DNA of 47,843 nt from Pseudomonadota bacterium (GTDB lineage Bacteria; Pseudomonadota; Gammaproteobacteria; Xanthomonadales; Xanthomonadaceae), in contig JAEZYE010000053.1 of the NCBI GenBank assembly GCA_023419315.1, positions 1 to 47,843 on the forward strand, written 5' to 3'. Within the stretch, counting starts at the first letter, position 1, and every line of letters begins with the position of its first letter. Below are positions 13,305-23,249 of this stretch, in pieces. A program made the translations under genes and the position numbers. The notes under the pieces were generated by a model, which saw only the letters and a list, made by a program, of their open reading frames with translations, had not been told where the DNA came from and ran no database searches.

Positions 13305-15194
13305 ATGAACCACGACTTCCATCGCTACGACGTCATCATCATCGGCGGCGGCCATGCCGGCACCGAGGCGGCGCTCGCCGCTGCACGCGCGGGTGCGCGC
13401 ACCCTGCTGTTGACGCACAACATCGAAACCGTCGGCGCGATGAGCTGCAACCCCGCCATTGGTGGCATCGGAAAGGGCCATCTGGTCAAGGAAATCGATG
13501 CGCTGGGCGGGGTCATGGCACGCGCGGCCGATCGTGCCGGCATCCAGTGGCGCACGCTCAATGCATCGAAGGGTCCGGCCGTGCGGGCCACGCGTTGCCA
13601 GGCTGATCGCGCGCTGTATCGCCGCGCCATTCGGCAGGCCGTGGAAGGCCAGCCCAACCTCACCGTGTTCCAGGCGGCCGTCGATGATCTGATCATCGAG
13701 CAGGACGCCGTGCGCGGTGCAGTCACCCAGACCGGCCTGCATTTCCACGCACAGGCGGTGGTGCTGACTGCAGGCACGTTCCTGGCCGGCAAGATCCACG
13801 TCGGCGAGACGCAATATGCGGCAGGCCGCGCTGGCGACCCGCCCGCGGCCGCGCTTGCACACAAGTTGCGCGAAGGGCGCTTCGTCGTGGATCGCCTGAA
13901 GACCGGCACGCCGCCGCGCATCGACGGCCGCACGCTGGACTACAGCGTCATGGAGGAACAGCCCGGCGACACACCGATGCCGGTGATGTCGTTCATCGGC
14001 GACGTCGCCGATCATCCGGAGCAGGTCTCCTGCTGGATCACCCATACCAGCGAGCGCACGCACGAGATCATCCGCAATGCGCTGCATCGCTCGCCGCTGT
14101 ACACCGGCCAGATTGAAGGCATCGGCCCGCGCTATTGTCCGTCGATCGAAGACAAGGTCGTGCGCTTCGCGGAGAAGGCGAGCCACCAGATCTTCGTCGA
14201 ACCCGAAGGCCTGGACGTCGTGGAGATCTATCCGAACGGCATTTCCACCTCGCTTCCGTTCGACGTGCAGCTGGAACTGGTGCGCAGCATCCGCGGCTTC
14301 GAGCACGCGCACATCACCCGCGCCGGCTATGCGATCGAATACGACTTCTTCGATCCGCGCGGGCTGAAGTCGTCACTGGAAACCAAAGCCGTATCCGGCC
14401 TGTTCTTCGCGGGCCAGATCAACGGCACCACCGGTTATGAAGAGGCCGCCGCGCAGGGGCTCGTTGCCGGCCTGAACGCGGCGCGTCACGTGCAGCAGAA
14501 GGAAGCCTGGTCGCCGCGTCGCGACGAAGCCTACATCGGCGTGCTGATCGACGATCTGATCACGCACGGCACCAACGAGCCGTATCGCATGTTCACCAGC
14601 CGCGCGGAATATCGCCTGCAACTGCGCGAAGACAATGCCGACATGCGTCTGACCGAAACCGGCCGAACGCTGGGACTGGTGGACGATGCACGCTGGAGCC
14701 GCTTCGCCGAAAAGCGCGAGGCGGTCGCGCGCGAAAGCGAACGCCTGCGTGCCCTGTGGGCGACGCCGAACAACGCGCTCGGGCGCGACGTGGAAGCTGC
14801 GCTCGGGGTCAGCGTCAGTCGCGAAACGAACGTGCTGGACCTGATCAAGCGGCCGGAACTGGACTACGCGAAGCTCATGCGCGTGGCTTCGATTGGCCCC
14901 GCAGTAGCGGATGCCAAGGTTGCCGAGCAGGTCGAGATTTCAGTCAAGTACGCCGGCTATCTGGATCGCCAGCGCGAGGAAATCGAACGCCAGCAGCGCA
15001 ACGAATCCACACCGATTCCGGCCGGCTTCGATTTCGCCGCCGTGCATGGCCTGTCGGCCGAAGTGCAGCAGAAGCTCGCGCGCGTTCAACCGCAAACGGT
15101 GGGCCAGGCCCAGCGCATTCCCGGCATGACGCCAGCCGCCATCTCGCTGTTGCTGGTGCACCTGACCCGCGTGCGGCGTTCGCAGGTGGCGTGA
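13305..15194 (+). CDS. mnmG: tRNA uridine-5-carboxymethylaminomethyl modification enzyme MnmG
   Basis: 629 residues, normal length for MnmG (GidA). With MnmE it adds the carboxymethylaminomethyl group to uridine 34 of certain tRNAs, using FAD. The dinucleotide-binding motif IIGGGHAGTEA (about 12-22) is followed by NIETVGAMSCNPAIGGIGKGH, the highly conserved catalytic Cys region, and PRYCPSIEDK and GQINGTTGYEEAAAQG further on. Start ATG 13305 sits after a CCGGAGATCCT Shine-Dalgarno. A strong terminator follows the stop. Confidence 0.97.
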   Translation: MNHDFHRYDVIIIGGGHAGTEAALAAARAGARTLLLTHNIETVGAMSCNPAIGGIGKGHLVKEIDALGGVMARAADRAGIQWRTLNASKGPAVRATRCQADRALYRRAIRQAVEGQPNLTVFQAAVDDLIIEQDAVRGAVTQTGLHFHAQAVVLTAGTFLAGKIHVGETQYAAGRAGDPPAAALAHKLREGRFVVDRLKTGTPPRIDGRTLDYSVMEEQPGDTPMPVMSFIGDVADHPEQVSCWITHTSERTHEIIRNALHRSPLYTGQIEGIGPRYCPSIEDKVVRFAEKASHQIFVEPEGLDVVEIYPNGISTSLPFDVQLELVRSIRGFEHAHITRAGYAIEYDFFDPRGLKSSLETKAVSGLFFAGQINGTTGYEEAAAQGLVAGLNAARHVQQKEAWSPRRDEAYIGVLIDDLITHGTNEPYRMFTSRAEYRLQLREDNADMRLTETGRTLGLVDDARWSRFAEKREAVARESERLRALWATPNNALGRDVEAALGVSVSRETNVLDLIKRPELDYAKLMRVASIGPAVADAKVAEQVEISVKYAGYLDRQREEIERQQRNESTPIPAGFDFAAVHGLSAEVQQKLARVQPQTVGQAQRIPGMTPAAISLLLVHLTRVRRSQVA

Positions 15195-15214
15195 GGAATC
15201 GCGCGACGCTGAAA

Positions 15215-15245
15215 CCCCCGCAATGCAGCAACATTGCGGGGGTCT
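15215..15245. terminator. Bidirectional terminator between mnmG and the S46 peptidase gene
   Basis: Perfect 11-bp stem CCCCCGCAATG (15215-15225) and CATTGCGGGGG (15232-15242) with a 6-nt loop. TCTT follows on the plus strand and AAA precedes it, giving a U-run on the minus strand. It lies between the convergent mnmG and the peptidase gene and probably serves both. Confidence 0.8.
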
Positions 15246-15263
15246 TCGATGCCAACGCCAACA

Positions 15264-17426
15264 TCACTCGGCAGGCAATCCCATCTCCTTCAGCAGGTGC
15301 GGGGCGGGCTGGACCTTGGACATCAGCCAGCGCATGTAGCGCATGTCCACGTGCACGGCGCGTTTGTAGCGGGGATCGAACATCCAGCTGGCGCTCACCG
15401 ATTCCCAGTTGCTGTCGAAGTTCAGTCCGATCAGTTGTCCACGTGCGTTGAGCACGGGCGAGCCGGAGTTGCCGCCGGTGGTGTCGAGGTTGGTGAGGAA
15501 GTTGACCGTCTGCGTCTTCAGCGCCGGATCCGCGGTGCTGCCGAAGTCGCCCCGGGCGATTGCGGCGAGCAGCGGCTTTGGCGCATCGAACGGAACCGCG
15601 CCGGTGTTCTTCTCGACGATGCCGGCGACGGTCGTGACCGGTGAATAGCTCACCGCATCGCGCGGATGCAGAGCTTCCACCTTGCCGTAGCTGACGCGCA
15701 ACGTGCTGTTGGCGTCCGGATAGACCGAGCGGCCCTGGCTGCGGTACCAGCCGGTCAGTGCCTGCATGTATGCCGGACGCAGGCGCAGCAGTTCGCCTTC
15801 GCGTTGCTTGCGTGCATCTTCGATGCGCAGGAGCGCGGGCTGCAGCTGACGAGCGAGTGCCAGCAGCGGATCGGTCGAACCCCGGATCGCGGCGGGATCC
15901 GCCTTCAGCAGTCCCACGCGCGTTGCCTCTTCGCCGAGCCGTGTCTGTCCGTAGACGCGCTCCAGCGCGGCTTCGAGACTGGCGGCATCGCGCCCGAACG
16001 CTGCGTCGAACTCCGGCAGGCGCTGCGCATCCGGCAGCTTCTGGTAGCGACCCAGCATTTCGGCAAGGAACGCACGTTCCATGCCGGCGTCGTAACGGCG
16101 CTGCACCTGTTTGAGCTGGCCTTCGATCAAGGCGATGTCGCGATCCTGGTAGCCGCTTTCGCGCTCCTCGTTCGGCTTGTCGCGCTCCAGCGCGAACCGC
16201 TGCAGGGTGAAGGCGCTTTTGAGCAACTGCGTCTGCGTACTGATCAGACCGATCAGCAGATCGCGCTCGCGATTCGCGCTGGCCTGGTCCAGCAGCGCCT
16301 GCGCCTGATCGATGCGTGCGCGGACGTCGTGGGCGTCGCCGCCCGACGTGCCCAGCCACGCGAACATCCGCTGCTCCGCTTCGGCGCGCACGCGGATGGC
16401 GTCGCTGCGGCGCAGGCCTTCCAGTTCACCGCTGAAGCGCTTGCTGCTGTTCTTCAGGCTGGCCAGCTGGCTGGCGTACTTCACGCCGGCTGCCGTGTCG
16501 GCCTTGCCGCGCTGCTGGACGATCGCGATCAGTGCGTCCAGCACATCCACCGTCGCCGGCAGGCCCCACTGGATGCGTTCGCGGAACTCGCTGGCGAAAC
16601 GATGGCGATAGGTGATGCCCGGATAGCCGGCCAGCATCGCGAAGTCGCCTTCCTTCGGACCATCCAGCGCGATCTGCAGATGCGCCGGTGCGCGGTAGGG
16701 CACGTTGTCCGGGCTGTACGCCGCGGGCCTGCCATCCTTGCCGACATAGGCGCGCAGCAGCGTGAAGTCGCCGGTATGGCGCGGCCACATGAAGTTGTCG
16801 ATCACGTCGCCGTAGTTGCCGATGGCGCGGGGCGGCGCATACACCAGCCGGATGTCGCGCAGTTCCAGCTGCCTGATGCGATAGAAGTCGGCGCCGTAGT
16901 ACATCGTCGCGACGCTGCAGCGCATGCCGGCTTCCTGTTCGCATTCGCTGACGATGCGCTTCTGGGCGCGTTCGACGGCGTCGTAGTAATCGCGTCCCTG
17001 CTTGCCGGCCGCATTCTTCAGGATTTCATCGGTGACGCGGTCGAACCCCACCGTGACCAGGACGCGGAAGTCTGGGTTGGCGGGCAGTTCGCCAGCGCGA
17101 TCAGAAGCGGTGTAGCCCGCATCGATGAGGTTGCTTTCCGGTTTCGAGTTGTACTGGATCACGCCGTTGGCGACGTGGTGGTTGGTCAACACCAGCCCGT
17201 CGCCCGACACGAACGCGCCGGTCGCGCCACCGACCTTCACCACGGCATTGAGTGGCGGCTTCGTCAGATCGGCCAGCGATTCCGGGTCGCCCGTGAAACC
17301 GGCCTGCCGCAAGGGGCCGGCGAGTTCCGGCAACTGCGAAGGCATCCACATGCCTTCATACGCGTGCGCGGGCAGGGCCAGCGCCACGCCGAGGGCGAGC
17401 GCGGAGAACGATGTGCGAGCGGTCAT
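15264..17426 (-). CDS. S46 family dipeptidyl-peptidase (DPP7/DPP11-like)
   Basis: 720 residues from ATG 17426, with AGGA 9 nt upstream (a TTG three codons earlier is possible). A signal peptide (cleavage after about residue 22, ALPAHA-YEG) sends it to the periplasm. The S46 catalytic set is present: His in TNHHVANG (about 83-84) and Ser654 in the GGNSGSP motif, with the central helical cap between them (about 270-550). S46 enzymes remove dipeptides from peptide N-termini. The residue that sets P1 specificity (Gly in DPP7, Arg in DPP11) lies in NFDxNWE; here it is Ser (about 672), so preference cannot be assigned to either class. Confidence 0.92.
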   Translation of the reverse strand: MTARTSFSALALGVALALPAHAYEGMWMPSQLPELAGPLRQAGFTGDPESLADLTKPPLNAVVKVGGATGAFVSGDGLVLTNHHVANGVIQYNSKPESNLIDAGYTASDRAGELPANPDFRVLVTVGFDRVTDEILKNAAGKQGRDYYDAVERAQKRIVSECEQEAGMRCSVATMYYGADFYRIRQLELRDIRLVYAPPRAIGNYGDVIDNFMWPRHTGDFTLLRAYVGKDGRPAAYSPDNVPYRAPAHLQIALDGPKEGDFAMLAGYPGITYRHRFASEFRERIQWGLPATVDVLDALIAIVQQRGKADTAAGVKYASQLASLKNSSKRFSGELEGLRRSDAIRVRAEAEQRMFAWLGTSGGDAHDVRARIDQAQALLDQASANRERDLLIGLISTQTQLLKSAFTLQRFALERDKPNEERESGYQDRDIALIEGQLKQVQRRYDAGMERAFLAEMLGRYQKLPDAQRLPEFDAAFGRDAASLEAALERVYGQTRLGEEATRVGLLKADPAAIRGSTDPLLALARQLQPALLRIEDARKQREGELLRLRPAYMQALTGWYRSQGRSVYPDANSTLRVSYGKVEALHPRDAVSYSPVTTVAGIVEKNTGAVPFDAPKPLLAAIARGDFGSTADPALKTQTVNFLTNLDTTGGNSGSPVLNARGQLIGLNFDSNWESVSASWMFDPRYKRAVHVDMRYMRWLMSKVQPAPHLLKEMGLPAE

Positions 17427-17546
17427 CGGCGGCAATCCTGTTGAAAAGGACAGCCTGCGACGATAGCCGCCACCGATGCCGCCGGCAATTGCGCTGCGGG
17501 GACTTGTGCAACCTGCGCGAATCGTGTGCGCGGAGCGCTACCGCGG

Positions 17547-20500
17547 CTATTTTTCCTTGCGCCAGTTGATCGAACCGCGCGTCTCGGTCGTACTGGATTC
17601 GATTTCCGCGTCGAAGCCCTTGCGCAGCAGGTACTTCAGCGTGACCACCGAGCCGGAGCCCACCATCGACACGCCATAGCTGACGTAGAGACGCGGCGAC
17701 AGGTATTTGCCCACGCCGAACACGGCGCCGCCGAGCGTGCGCGACTCCAGCACGCCGGCATCGTCCAGGCCGATCTTCGCGCCCAACTGCGAAGCCAGCA
17801 GTCCTGCGCCCGCTGACAGCGCCGAGGATGCGGCGTTGATGCGCTGGGTTTCATCGGTGCTGGCCGACGCCAGCGGTCGTCCGAGCACCAGGTACGACAG
17901 CGCATCGGATTCGGAGCTGGCCGGATCCGACCACACCCGCGCACGCGGCGCGCTGGCGCGGCCGGTCACGTCGATGCCGGCCGTGACATTCGCACTGACG
18001 ACTTCGCGTTGCGCACGGATGTTGATGCGCGGGTCGCCGATCTCGTTGTTGCTCCAGGTCAGTTCGCCACGCGTGATCTGCAGCTTCTGTCCGTAGGCTT
18101 CGTAACGGCCGTCCACATCCAGGCGGCCGGTCGCGGCCATGCTGCGTCCGGGTCGCGAGCGCACCTGCATGCGTCCGGCGATCGTGCCTTCCAGGCCGTA
18201 GCCTTTCAGTGCGACTGCATCGCCGAGCGCGATGGCCAGATCCAGATCCAGGCGCGAACTCGGCGCACGTTCGGGATCGGCCGGGTCGAGCACGACCACA
18301 TCCTCCGATGCCGACACGCCGCTATCCAGCTTCTCCACATCGATGCTCGCCGAAGGCACGGTGACTTCGCCGCGCACCTGGATGGTGTTGTCGGCGAAAC
18401 CCACCTGGATGTCCGGCGACGCGATGGCGCGCAACTCCGGCGTGTCGGACACCAGCACATTGTTGCCGCGCACGTTGAAGCGCAGCGGCGTGGTGTCGTT
18501 GTTCCAGCCGAGGCTGCCGTCCACGTTCAGCACGCCTTCGCCGGATTTGAAGCTGCCGTCGATGCGCGCGCTGCCATCGGACAGCGCCACCAGATCCGCC
18601 TGGCCCTCGCTGAGGGTGATGCCGAGCGAAGGCAGTTCGCCGGTGAACTCGCGCAATTGCGCTTCGCCGCTGAGCAGTGGACGTCCGCGGGTGCCGGCCA
18701 CGCCGATATGACCGGCCAGCTGCCCGCGCGGGCGCACCAGATCCGGCGAGAACAGTTCCAGCCAGAACAGGCGCGAGTTGTGGAAATACAGATCGCCCTT
18801 CATCGGCGAGAACGCGTCCCAGCCGGTCACGACGGTGGCATCGACGTAACCGTTGCCCTTGAAGCCGGTGCCCAGCCGCGCCTGGATGCGTTGCGGATTG
18901 AACGTCGTGTCGAAGGTGAAGTTGTCGTAGGTGATGATCTCGCCGCGTGCGTTGTTGCCGAGCTTGAGTCCGCCGTCGAGCGAGGCGAGGTGAATCTCGC
19001 CTTCCCACGCCTGTGCGCGCGGGCGGATGCGGGCGTCGAGGGAAAGATTGCCGCGCAGGATCAACGGACGCCCGCTGTTCTGCGGCAGCCACGGATGGAT
19101 CAGCGTCAGCGGCAGCGCGTCGGCGTGCAGGCTGAGCCCTTCGCGCGGCCAGTCCGCTTTCACACACAGCGCACCGCTGCCGTCAGTGGCCAGGCAGGCA
19201 TCGCTGAGCGTCCATGCCGCGCCGCGCTGGGCGAAGCGGGCGGCCTGCTGCAACTGCCACGGTCCGCCCTTCGACGGTGCGATGCGCAGGCTGTCCAGCG
19301 AACCCTGCCATTGTCCGTTGCGTTGTTGCGCGGCGCCGGACAGCGCGATTGCGCCCATGTCGTTGCGCGCGTTGGCGTCCAGCCGCAGGTTCTCCACCGC
19401 GCCGCGTGCATCCACGCGCAGTTCGTCGAGCACCATGCCGACATCGAGCGCGTTCGCGCGCACCTGCAGTTCGCCGTTGTTGCCACGCCAGGGCAAACGA
19501 CCGCGCACGCTCACCGTATCGGCGCTCCAGTCGTTCCAGCGCAATGCACGGCCGCTGAGGTCGGCGGTGATGTCCGGCGCAGTGCGCGGACCGGTCAACT
19601 TCACCGTGCCTTCGAGCGTGCCGCTGCCATTGGGGATGAGATCGGCCGGATGCAGCGGCGAGAAGTCGGCATCGATCGCCAGCGTGTCGCCGACACGACC
19701 TTTCGCACGCACGCGGCTGTCACCCAGGTTGAGCGACAGATCGCCTTCGCCGCTGTCGCCGTGCAACGCGAACGTGCCGCGCGCCGTGATCGGACGACCA
19801 CGCAGCCGCCCGGCCAGACGCGGCAGATCCAGCGTGGCGTCGAAGCCGCCCTGTTCGCGCGCCTTGCCCTGCGTGCTGAACTCGCCGGACAGGCGGCCGT
19901 CCCAGTCGGCGATGAAGTAGCCGGGATCGAAGCCGTCGAGCGATGCCCGCACGTTCCAGTCGAATACCGGCGACCAGCCTGCCTCGCCGCTCGCCTCGAG
20001 CGTTCCGCTCGGCATGTCGGCCAGCAGCTGCTTGATGGTGGCGCGCTGATCATCCCCGGCCGCATCGAACTTGACCTGCGCACGTTCGCCCGCGCGGCTG
20101 AAGCGCGCCGTGCCGACGGCAGCCCACGCCTTCAACTTGCCCGCCACGCCGAGATCGGCGTCCGCGCCGATGGCGGTGTCGACGTTGTCGCCCCAGCGCA
20201 GTCCACGCGCGTTCACCGCGAAACGGAACACCGGATTTTCCTGATCGGTGAAATCGGCGCGGCCGCGCAGGGTGGTCACGCCTTCGAACGCGCGCACGAT
20301 CATCGGTTCGACGGTGAGTACCTTGTCGGCGAGCGCCAACTGTGAGGGCTCGATGATCACTTCCGTGCCGGATTGGGTGATCGAGCCGCGCAGCAGCGCG
20401 CGCCCGCGCGCGCCATCGGCCTTCAGGTTGAAAGTCAGCGGCAGGCTTTCTTCGGTGACCGCGAGCGACTTCAGATCCAGCAGTTCGCTGCGGCCCGTGA

Positions 20501-21350
20501 AGGTCCATGCGGGATTCTCGCGGCCGCGCAGCGACAGCATGGCGCGCACCGGCGCCGGCGCGTTGCCGGCCACCGCGATGATCATGCGTGACACATCACC
20601 GCGCCCGATCAGGCCGAGACGCGCCGGCGCCTTGCCCAGCTCCGCGGGGAACACGCCGGTGATCACGATGTCGGTCCGGTAGTCATCACGCGGCGAATAG
20701 CCGCCGTGAATGCGGAAGTCGCCGCGATCACTGTCGATCGCCAGCTTCTGCGCGTGCAGATCACCGTCGCCGATGTCGATTCCGCCCTGTGCGTGCGCGA
20801 TAGTGATCAGCGCAGTGCCGGACTGCCGCACTTCGAAGCCGTCGATCTTCAGCGTGTCGGCCTGGATGTTCAGCGGCATCTTGATCTGCGGCAGCGACTC
20901 CGGCCAGCTCGGCAGTTCGAAGGGCTCGTCGCTCTCCGGCACATCGAGCATGGCGTTGCTGATTTCCAGTGCATCCAGCCGCAGGCGGCGCCCGAGCAGC
21001 GGCCGCAGATCCGGATCCAGATGCACGCGTTCGGCGGTGAAATGGATCGTGCCCCAGCGGAAATCGACGCCGCGCAGCGTCAGCGGTCCGGCCAGCGGTC
21101 CGTCGACTTCCTTCCACGTGAACGACGCATTGGCAGGCAACCGCGCCACGACCTGCGCGAGCAGTACGTCGCGGCCGGCCACGGTCTGCAGCAACCAGTA
21201 CACGCCGATCAAGGCCAGCACGATCACCACGCCGCTGGCAATCGCGCTGCGGATGGCCAACACGCGCAGGCGCGCCCGGCGCCTGGTGCGCAGTTCGCGG
21301 ATGCGCGCTTCGCGCTCTTCCGGGGTGATCGATTCGGCGGGCCGGCTCAC
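17547..21350 (-). CDS. tamB: Translocation and assembly module TamB
   Basis: 1267 residues. An N-terminal signal anchor (about 33-54) follows a very basic cytoplasmic stretch; the rest is a long run of beta-strand repeats of the AsmA/YhdP/TamB bridge type, ending in the conserved DUF490 domain with ESDALSYLVLGRPL (about 1125-1140) and a terminal YLSPRLYVSYGVS segment. TamB spans the periplasm and works with TamA in outer-membrane protein insertion and/or phospholipid transport. The GTG start overlaps the tamA stop by four bases (GTGA), so the pair is translationally coupled. Confidence 0.93.
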   Translation of the reverse strand: MSRPAESITPEEREARIRELRTRRRARLRVLAIRSAIASGVVIVLALIGVYWLLQTVAGRDVLLAQVVARLPANASFTWKEVDGPLAGPLTLRGVDFRWGTIHFTAERVHLDPDLRPLLGRRLRLDALEISNAMLDVPESDEPFELPSWPESLPQIKMPLNIQADTLKIDGFEVRQSGTALITIAHAQGGIDIGDGDLHAQKLAIDSDRGDFRIHGGYSPRDDYRTDIVITGVFPAELGKAPARLGLIGRGDVSRMIIAVAGNAPAPVRAMLSLRGRENPAWTFTGRSELLDLKSLAVTEESLPLTFNLKADGARGRALLRGSITQSGTEVIIEPSQLALADKVLTVEPMIVRAFEGVTTLRGRADFTDQENPVFRFAVNARGLRWGDNVDTAIGADADLGVAGKLKAWAAVGTARFSRAGERAQVKFDAAGDDQRATIKQLLADMPSGTLEASGEAGWSPVFDWNVRASLDGFDPGYFIADWDGRLSGEFSTQGKAREQGGFDATLDLPRLAGRLRGRPITARGTFALHGDSGEGDLSLNLGDSRVRAKGRVGDTLAIDADFSPLHPADLIPNGSGTLEGTVKLTGPRTAPDITADLSGRALRWNDWSADTVSVRGRLPWRGNNGELQVRANALDVGMVLDELRVDARGAVENLRLDANARNDMGAIALSGAAQQRNGQWQGSLDSLRIAPSKGGPWQLQQAARFAQRGAAWTLSDACLATDGSGALCVKADWPREGLSLHADALPLTLIHPWLPQNSGRPLILRGNLSLDARIRPRAQAWEGEIHLASLDGGLKLGNNARGEIITYDNFTFDTTFNPQRIQARLGTGFKGNGYVDATVVTGWDAFSPMKGDLYFHNSRLFWLELFSPDLVRPRGQLAGHIGVAGTRGRPLLSGEAQLREFTGELPSLGITLSEGQADLVALSDGSARIDGSFKSGEGVLNVDGSLGWNNDTTPLRFNVRGNNVLVSDTPELRAIASPDIQVGFADNTIQVRGEVTVPSASIDVEKLDSGVSASEDVVVLDPADPERAPSSRLDLDLAIALGDAVALKGYGLEGTIAGRMQVRSRPGRSMAATGRLDVDGRYEAYGQKLQITRGELTWSNNEIGDPRINIRAQREVVSANVTAGIDVTGRASAPRARVWSDPASSESDALSYLVLGRPLASASTDETQRINAASSALSAGAGLLASQLGAKIGLDDAGVLESRTLGGAVFGVGKYLSPRLYVSYGVSMVGSGSVVTLKYLLRKGFDAEIESSTTETRGSINWRKEK

Positions 21351-23134
21351 AGCGAATTTCCGATGTTCAGATAGATCTGGAACTGCGAATCCGGATCGTT
21401 GAGGCCGTGGCCGATGTCCAGTCGCACCGGGCCGACCGGCGAACGCCAGCGCAGGCCGATGCCGACACCGGTGCGCAGGTTGGGCAGATCACTGTCGAAT
21501 GCGCTGCCGGTATCGACGAACACCGCGCCGCCCCACGCGCCGCCCTTGGGATAGAAATCGTATTCGGCGCTCGCCGTGAGCACGTTCTTCGCACCGAGCG
21601 CGTACTTGCCGTTGCGCGGCCCGACTTCGCGCCATGCATAGCCGCGGATGCTGCCATCGCCACCGGCGAAGAAGCGCAATGACGGCGGCATGTCGATCGG
21701 ATTGCCGGTGAAGGTATGCCCATACTCGCCGCGGAAGATCAGCGCGCTGTTGCGGCCGAACTCGCGCGACCACAGCGCGCGCATGTGCAACTGGAAGAAG
21801 TTCGCATCCGAGCCCGCGCCTTCGATGCCGCCGCGCATCAGCACCGAACCGCTCAGCCGATCCGGCCGGTTGGATCCGACCGGCGCATTGACGTAGTCGG
21901 CTTTCAGCGAGGGATAGGTGAACGTCGCATAGGCGTACTTCGGCGGGCCTTCGATGTCGTTGCCGTCGGCGTCCTCGTAATAGGCCCAGCGCTCGCGCAG
22001 TGCGTGGATCGACGCGACGGCGGTCCAGTCCTCGGAAATCTGCCCGCTGCGGCTGCCGATCAGTTCGACATGGCGCAGGTCGATGTAATCGGTCTGTTCG
22101 TCACTGAACTGCGTCGCGATGGTGTACCAGCCGTCCAGCCACTTGAAGGCGGGAATACGGTACTGCGCCAGCAGAATCTTGCGCCTGGTCGCGAAGTCCA
22201 GCTGCACCGATGCCTTGTGCCCCTTCGAATTGACGTAACGGCGATCCATGCCCAGGCGGATACCCGGACCGCTCTCGGTGCCGTAACTGATACCGGCCGT
22301 GTACAGGGTGCGCTTGGCCAGGGAGAGATTGACGTCGATCGGCACGCGTCCATCGACGGCGTTGTCCGGGTTGGCCTGGATGTCGATGTTGGCGAAGTAG
22401 TCGAGCCCGACCAGCGACTCGCGAAGGCGATCGAGCTTGCCCTGGTGGAAATAGCTGCCTTCTTCCCAGTACACCAGCTTGTCGAGCAGGCCGGGATCGA
22501 ACTTGTCCTGGTGGAAGATCGTCGGGCCCATGTCGTAGCGGATGCCGCTGACCCAGGCCAGGTCGATGTCGGCGGCATGCTCGGCGCGCGTCACTTCCAC
22601 GCGACGCCGGGTGAAGTCGGCATCGAAGTAGCCGCGATCGGCCAGGCGCCGCACGATCTTCAGCTTGCTCGCTTCATAGGTCGTGTGATCGAACACGTCA
22701 CCGATACGCGGCGTGAACTCGGCGAGATCTTCCTTCAGGTAGCGATCGCTGCCGCCTTCGCCTTCGATGCCGATGCTGGAACGCCGCACGCGCACCGGTT
22801 CGCCGCGCTGGACATGGATGACGATGAAGATGCGTTCGTTCTCGCCCTCGCCACTGCGCTGGGCGTCCACGCGGATGTCCGGCGTGTAGTAGCCGAACGG
22901 CTCCAGCGCTTCGCGCGTCTGCGCCTCGGCTTCGCTCAACAGATATTCCAGTCGCGATTCGCCCATGCGGCGGCCGATGACGTCATTGAGCGACAGTGCG
23001 CCGTTGACGTTCTCGATCATCAACTCGTCGTCGATGCCCTCGATGCGCACGCCATCGATGATGGCCGCGGCCCAGGCCGGGACGGTGTTGGCAAGCAGTA
23101 CCAGCAGGAGGGCCAGGCGGGTCGTTCGTCGCAT
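21347..23134 (-). CDS. tamA: Outer-membrane assembly factor TamA
   Basis: 595 residues from ATG 23134; the frame is open upstream to 23188, but only the later start gives a clean signal peptide (cleavage near residue 23, after VPAWA-A). Three POTRA-like modules (about 25-250) precede a 16-strand Omp85 barrel that starts near 270 with TLYTAGISYGT and contains the FAGGDGSIRGYAW motif of the L6 loop (the conserved RGY) near 505. Ends in YLNIGNSL. Partner of the coupled tamB gene. Confidence 0.93.
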   Translation of the reverse strand: MRRTTRLALLLVLLANTVPAWAAAIIDGVRIEGIDDELMIENVNGALSLNDVIGRRMGESRLEYLLSEAEAQTREALEPFGYYTPDIRVDAQRSGEGENERIFIVIHVQRGEPVRVRRSSIGIEGEGGSDRYLKEDLAEFTPRIGDVFDHTTYEASKLKIVRRLADRGYFDADFTRRRVEVTRAEHAADIDLAWVSGIRYDMGPTIFHQDKFDPGLLDKLVYWEEGSYFHQGKLDRLRESLVGLDYFANIDIQANPDNAVDGRVPIDVNLSLAKRTLYTAGISYGTESGPGIRLGMDRRYVNSKGHKASVQLDFATRRKILLAQYRIPAFKWLDGWYTIATQFSDEQTDYIDLRHVELIGSRSGQISEDWTAVASIHALRERWAYYEDADGNDIEGPPKYAYATFTYPSLKADYVNAPVGSNRPDRLSGSVLMRGGIEGAGSDANFFQLHMRALWSREFGRNSALIFRGEYGHTFTGNPIDMPPSLRFFAGGDGSIRGYAWREVGPRNGKYALGAKNVLTASAEYDFYPKGGAWGGAVFVDTGSAFDSDLPNLRTGVGIGLRWRSPVGPVRLDIGHGLNDPDSQFQIYLNIGNSL

Positions 23135-23249
23135 GTCGGGCAGGATAACCGGCAGAACGAATTTCGAGTTAAAGAAGAATGACGGCAACCATGAGCATGC
23201 TGCCGCAACGTCGGAACGGGACGCCGATGCCTCCCGTTCCGCGAGATGT

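Noticed and set aside
13382..13397. NtrC-like half-sites upstream of the small RNA promoter
   Set aside because: The spacer is four instead of five bases and the site is inside mnmG codons; not a credible enhancer.
15666..17444. 592-codon plus-strand ORF opposite the S46 peptidase gene
   Set aside because: Shadow of the peptidase in a high-GC frame; no domain, and the true gene has full motifs.
18009..20345. 778-codon plus-strand ORF opposite tamB
   Set aside because: Shadow frame, His/Arg/Ala-rich without recognisable motifs.
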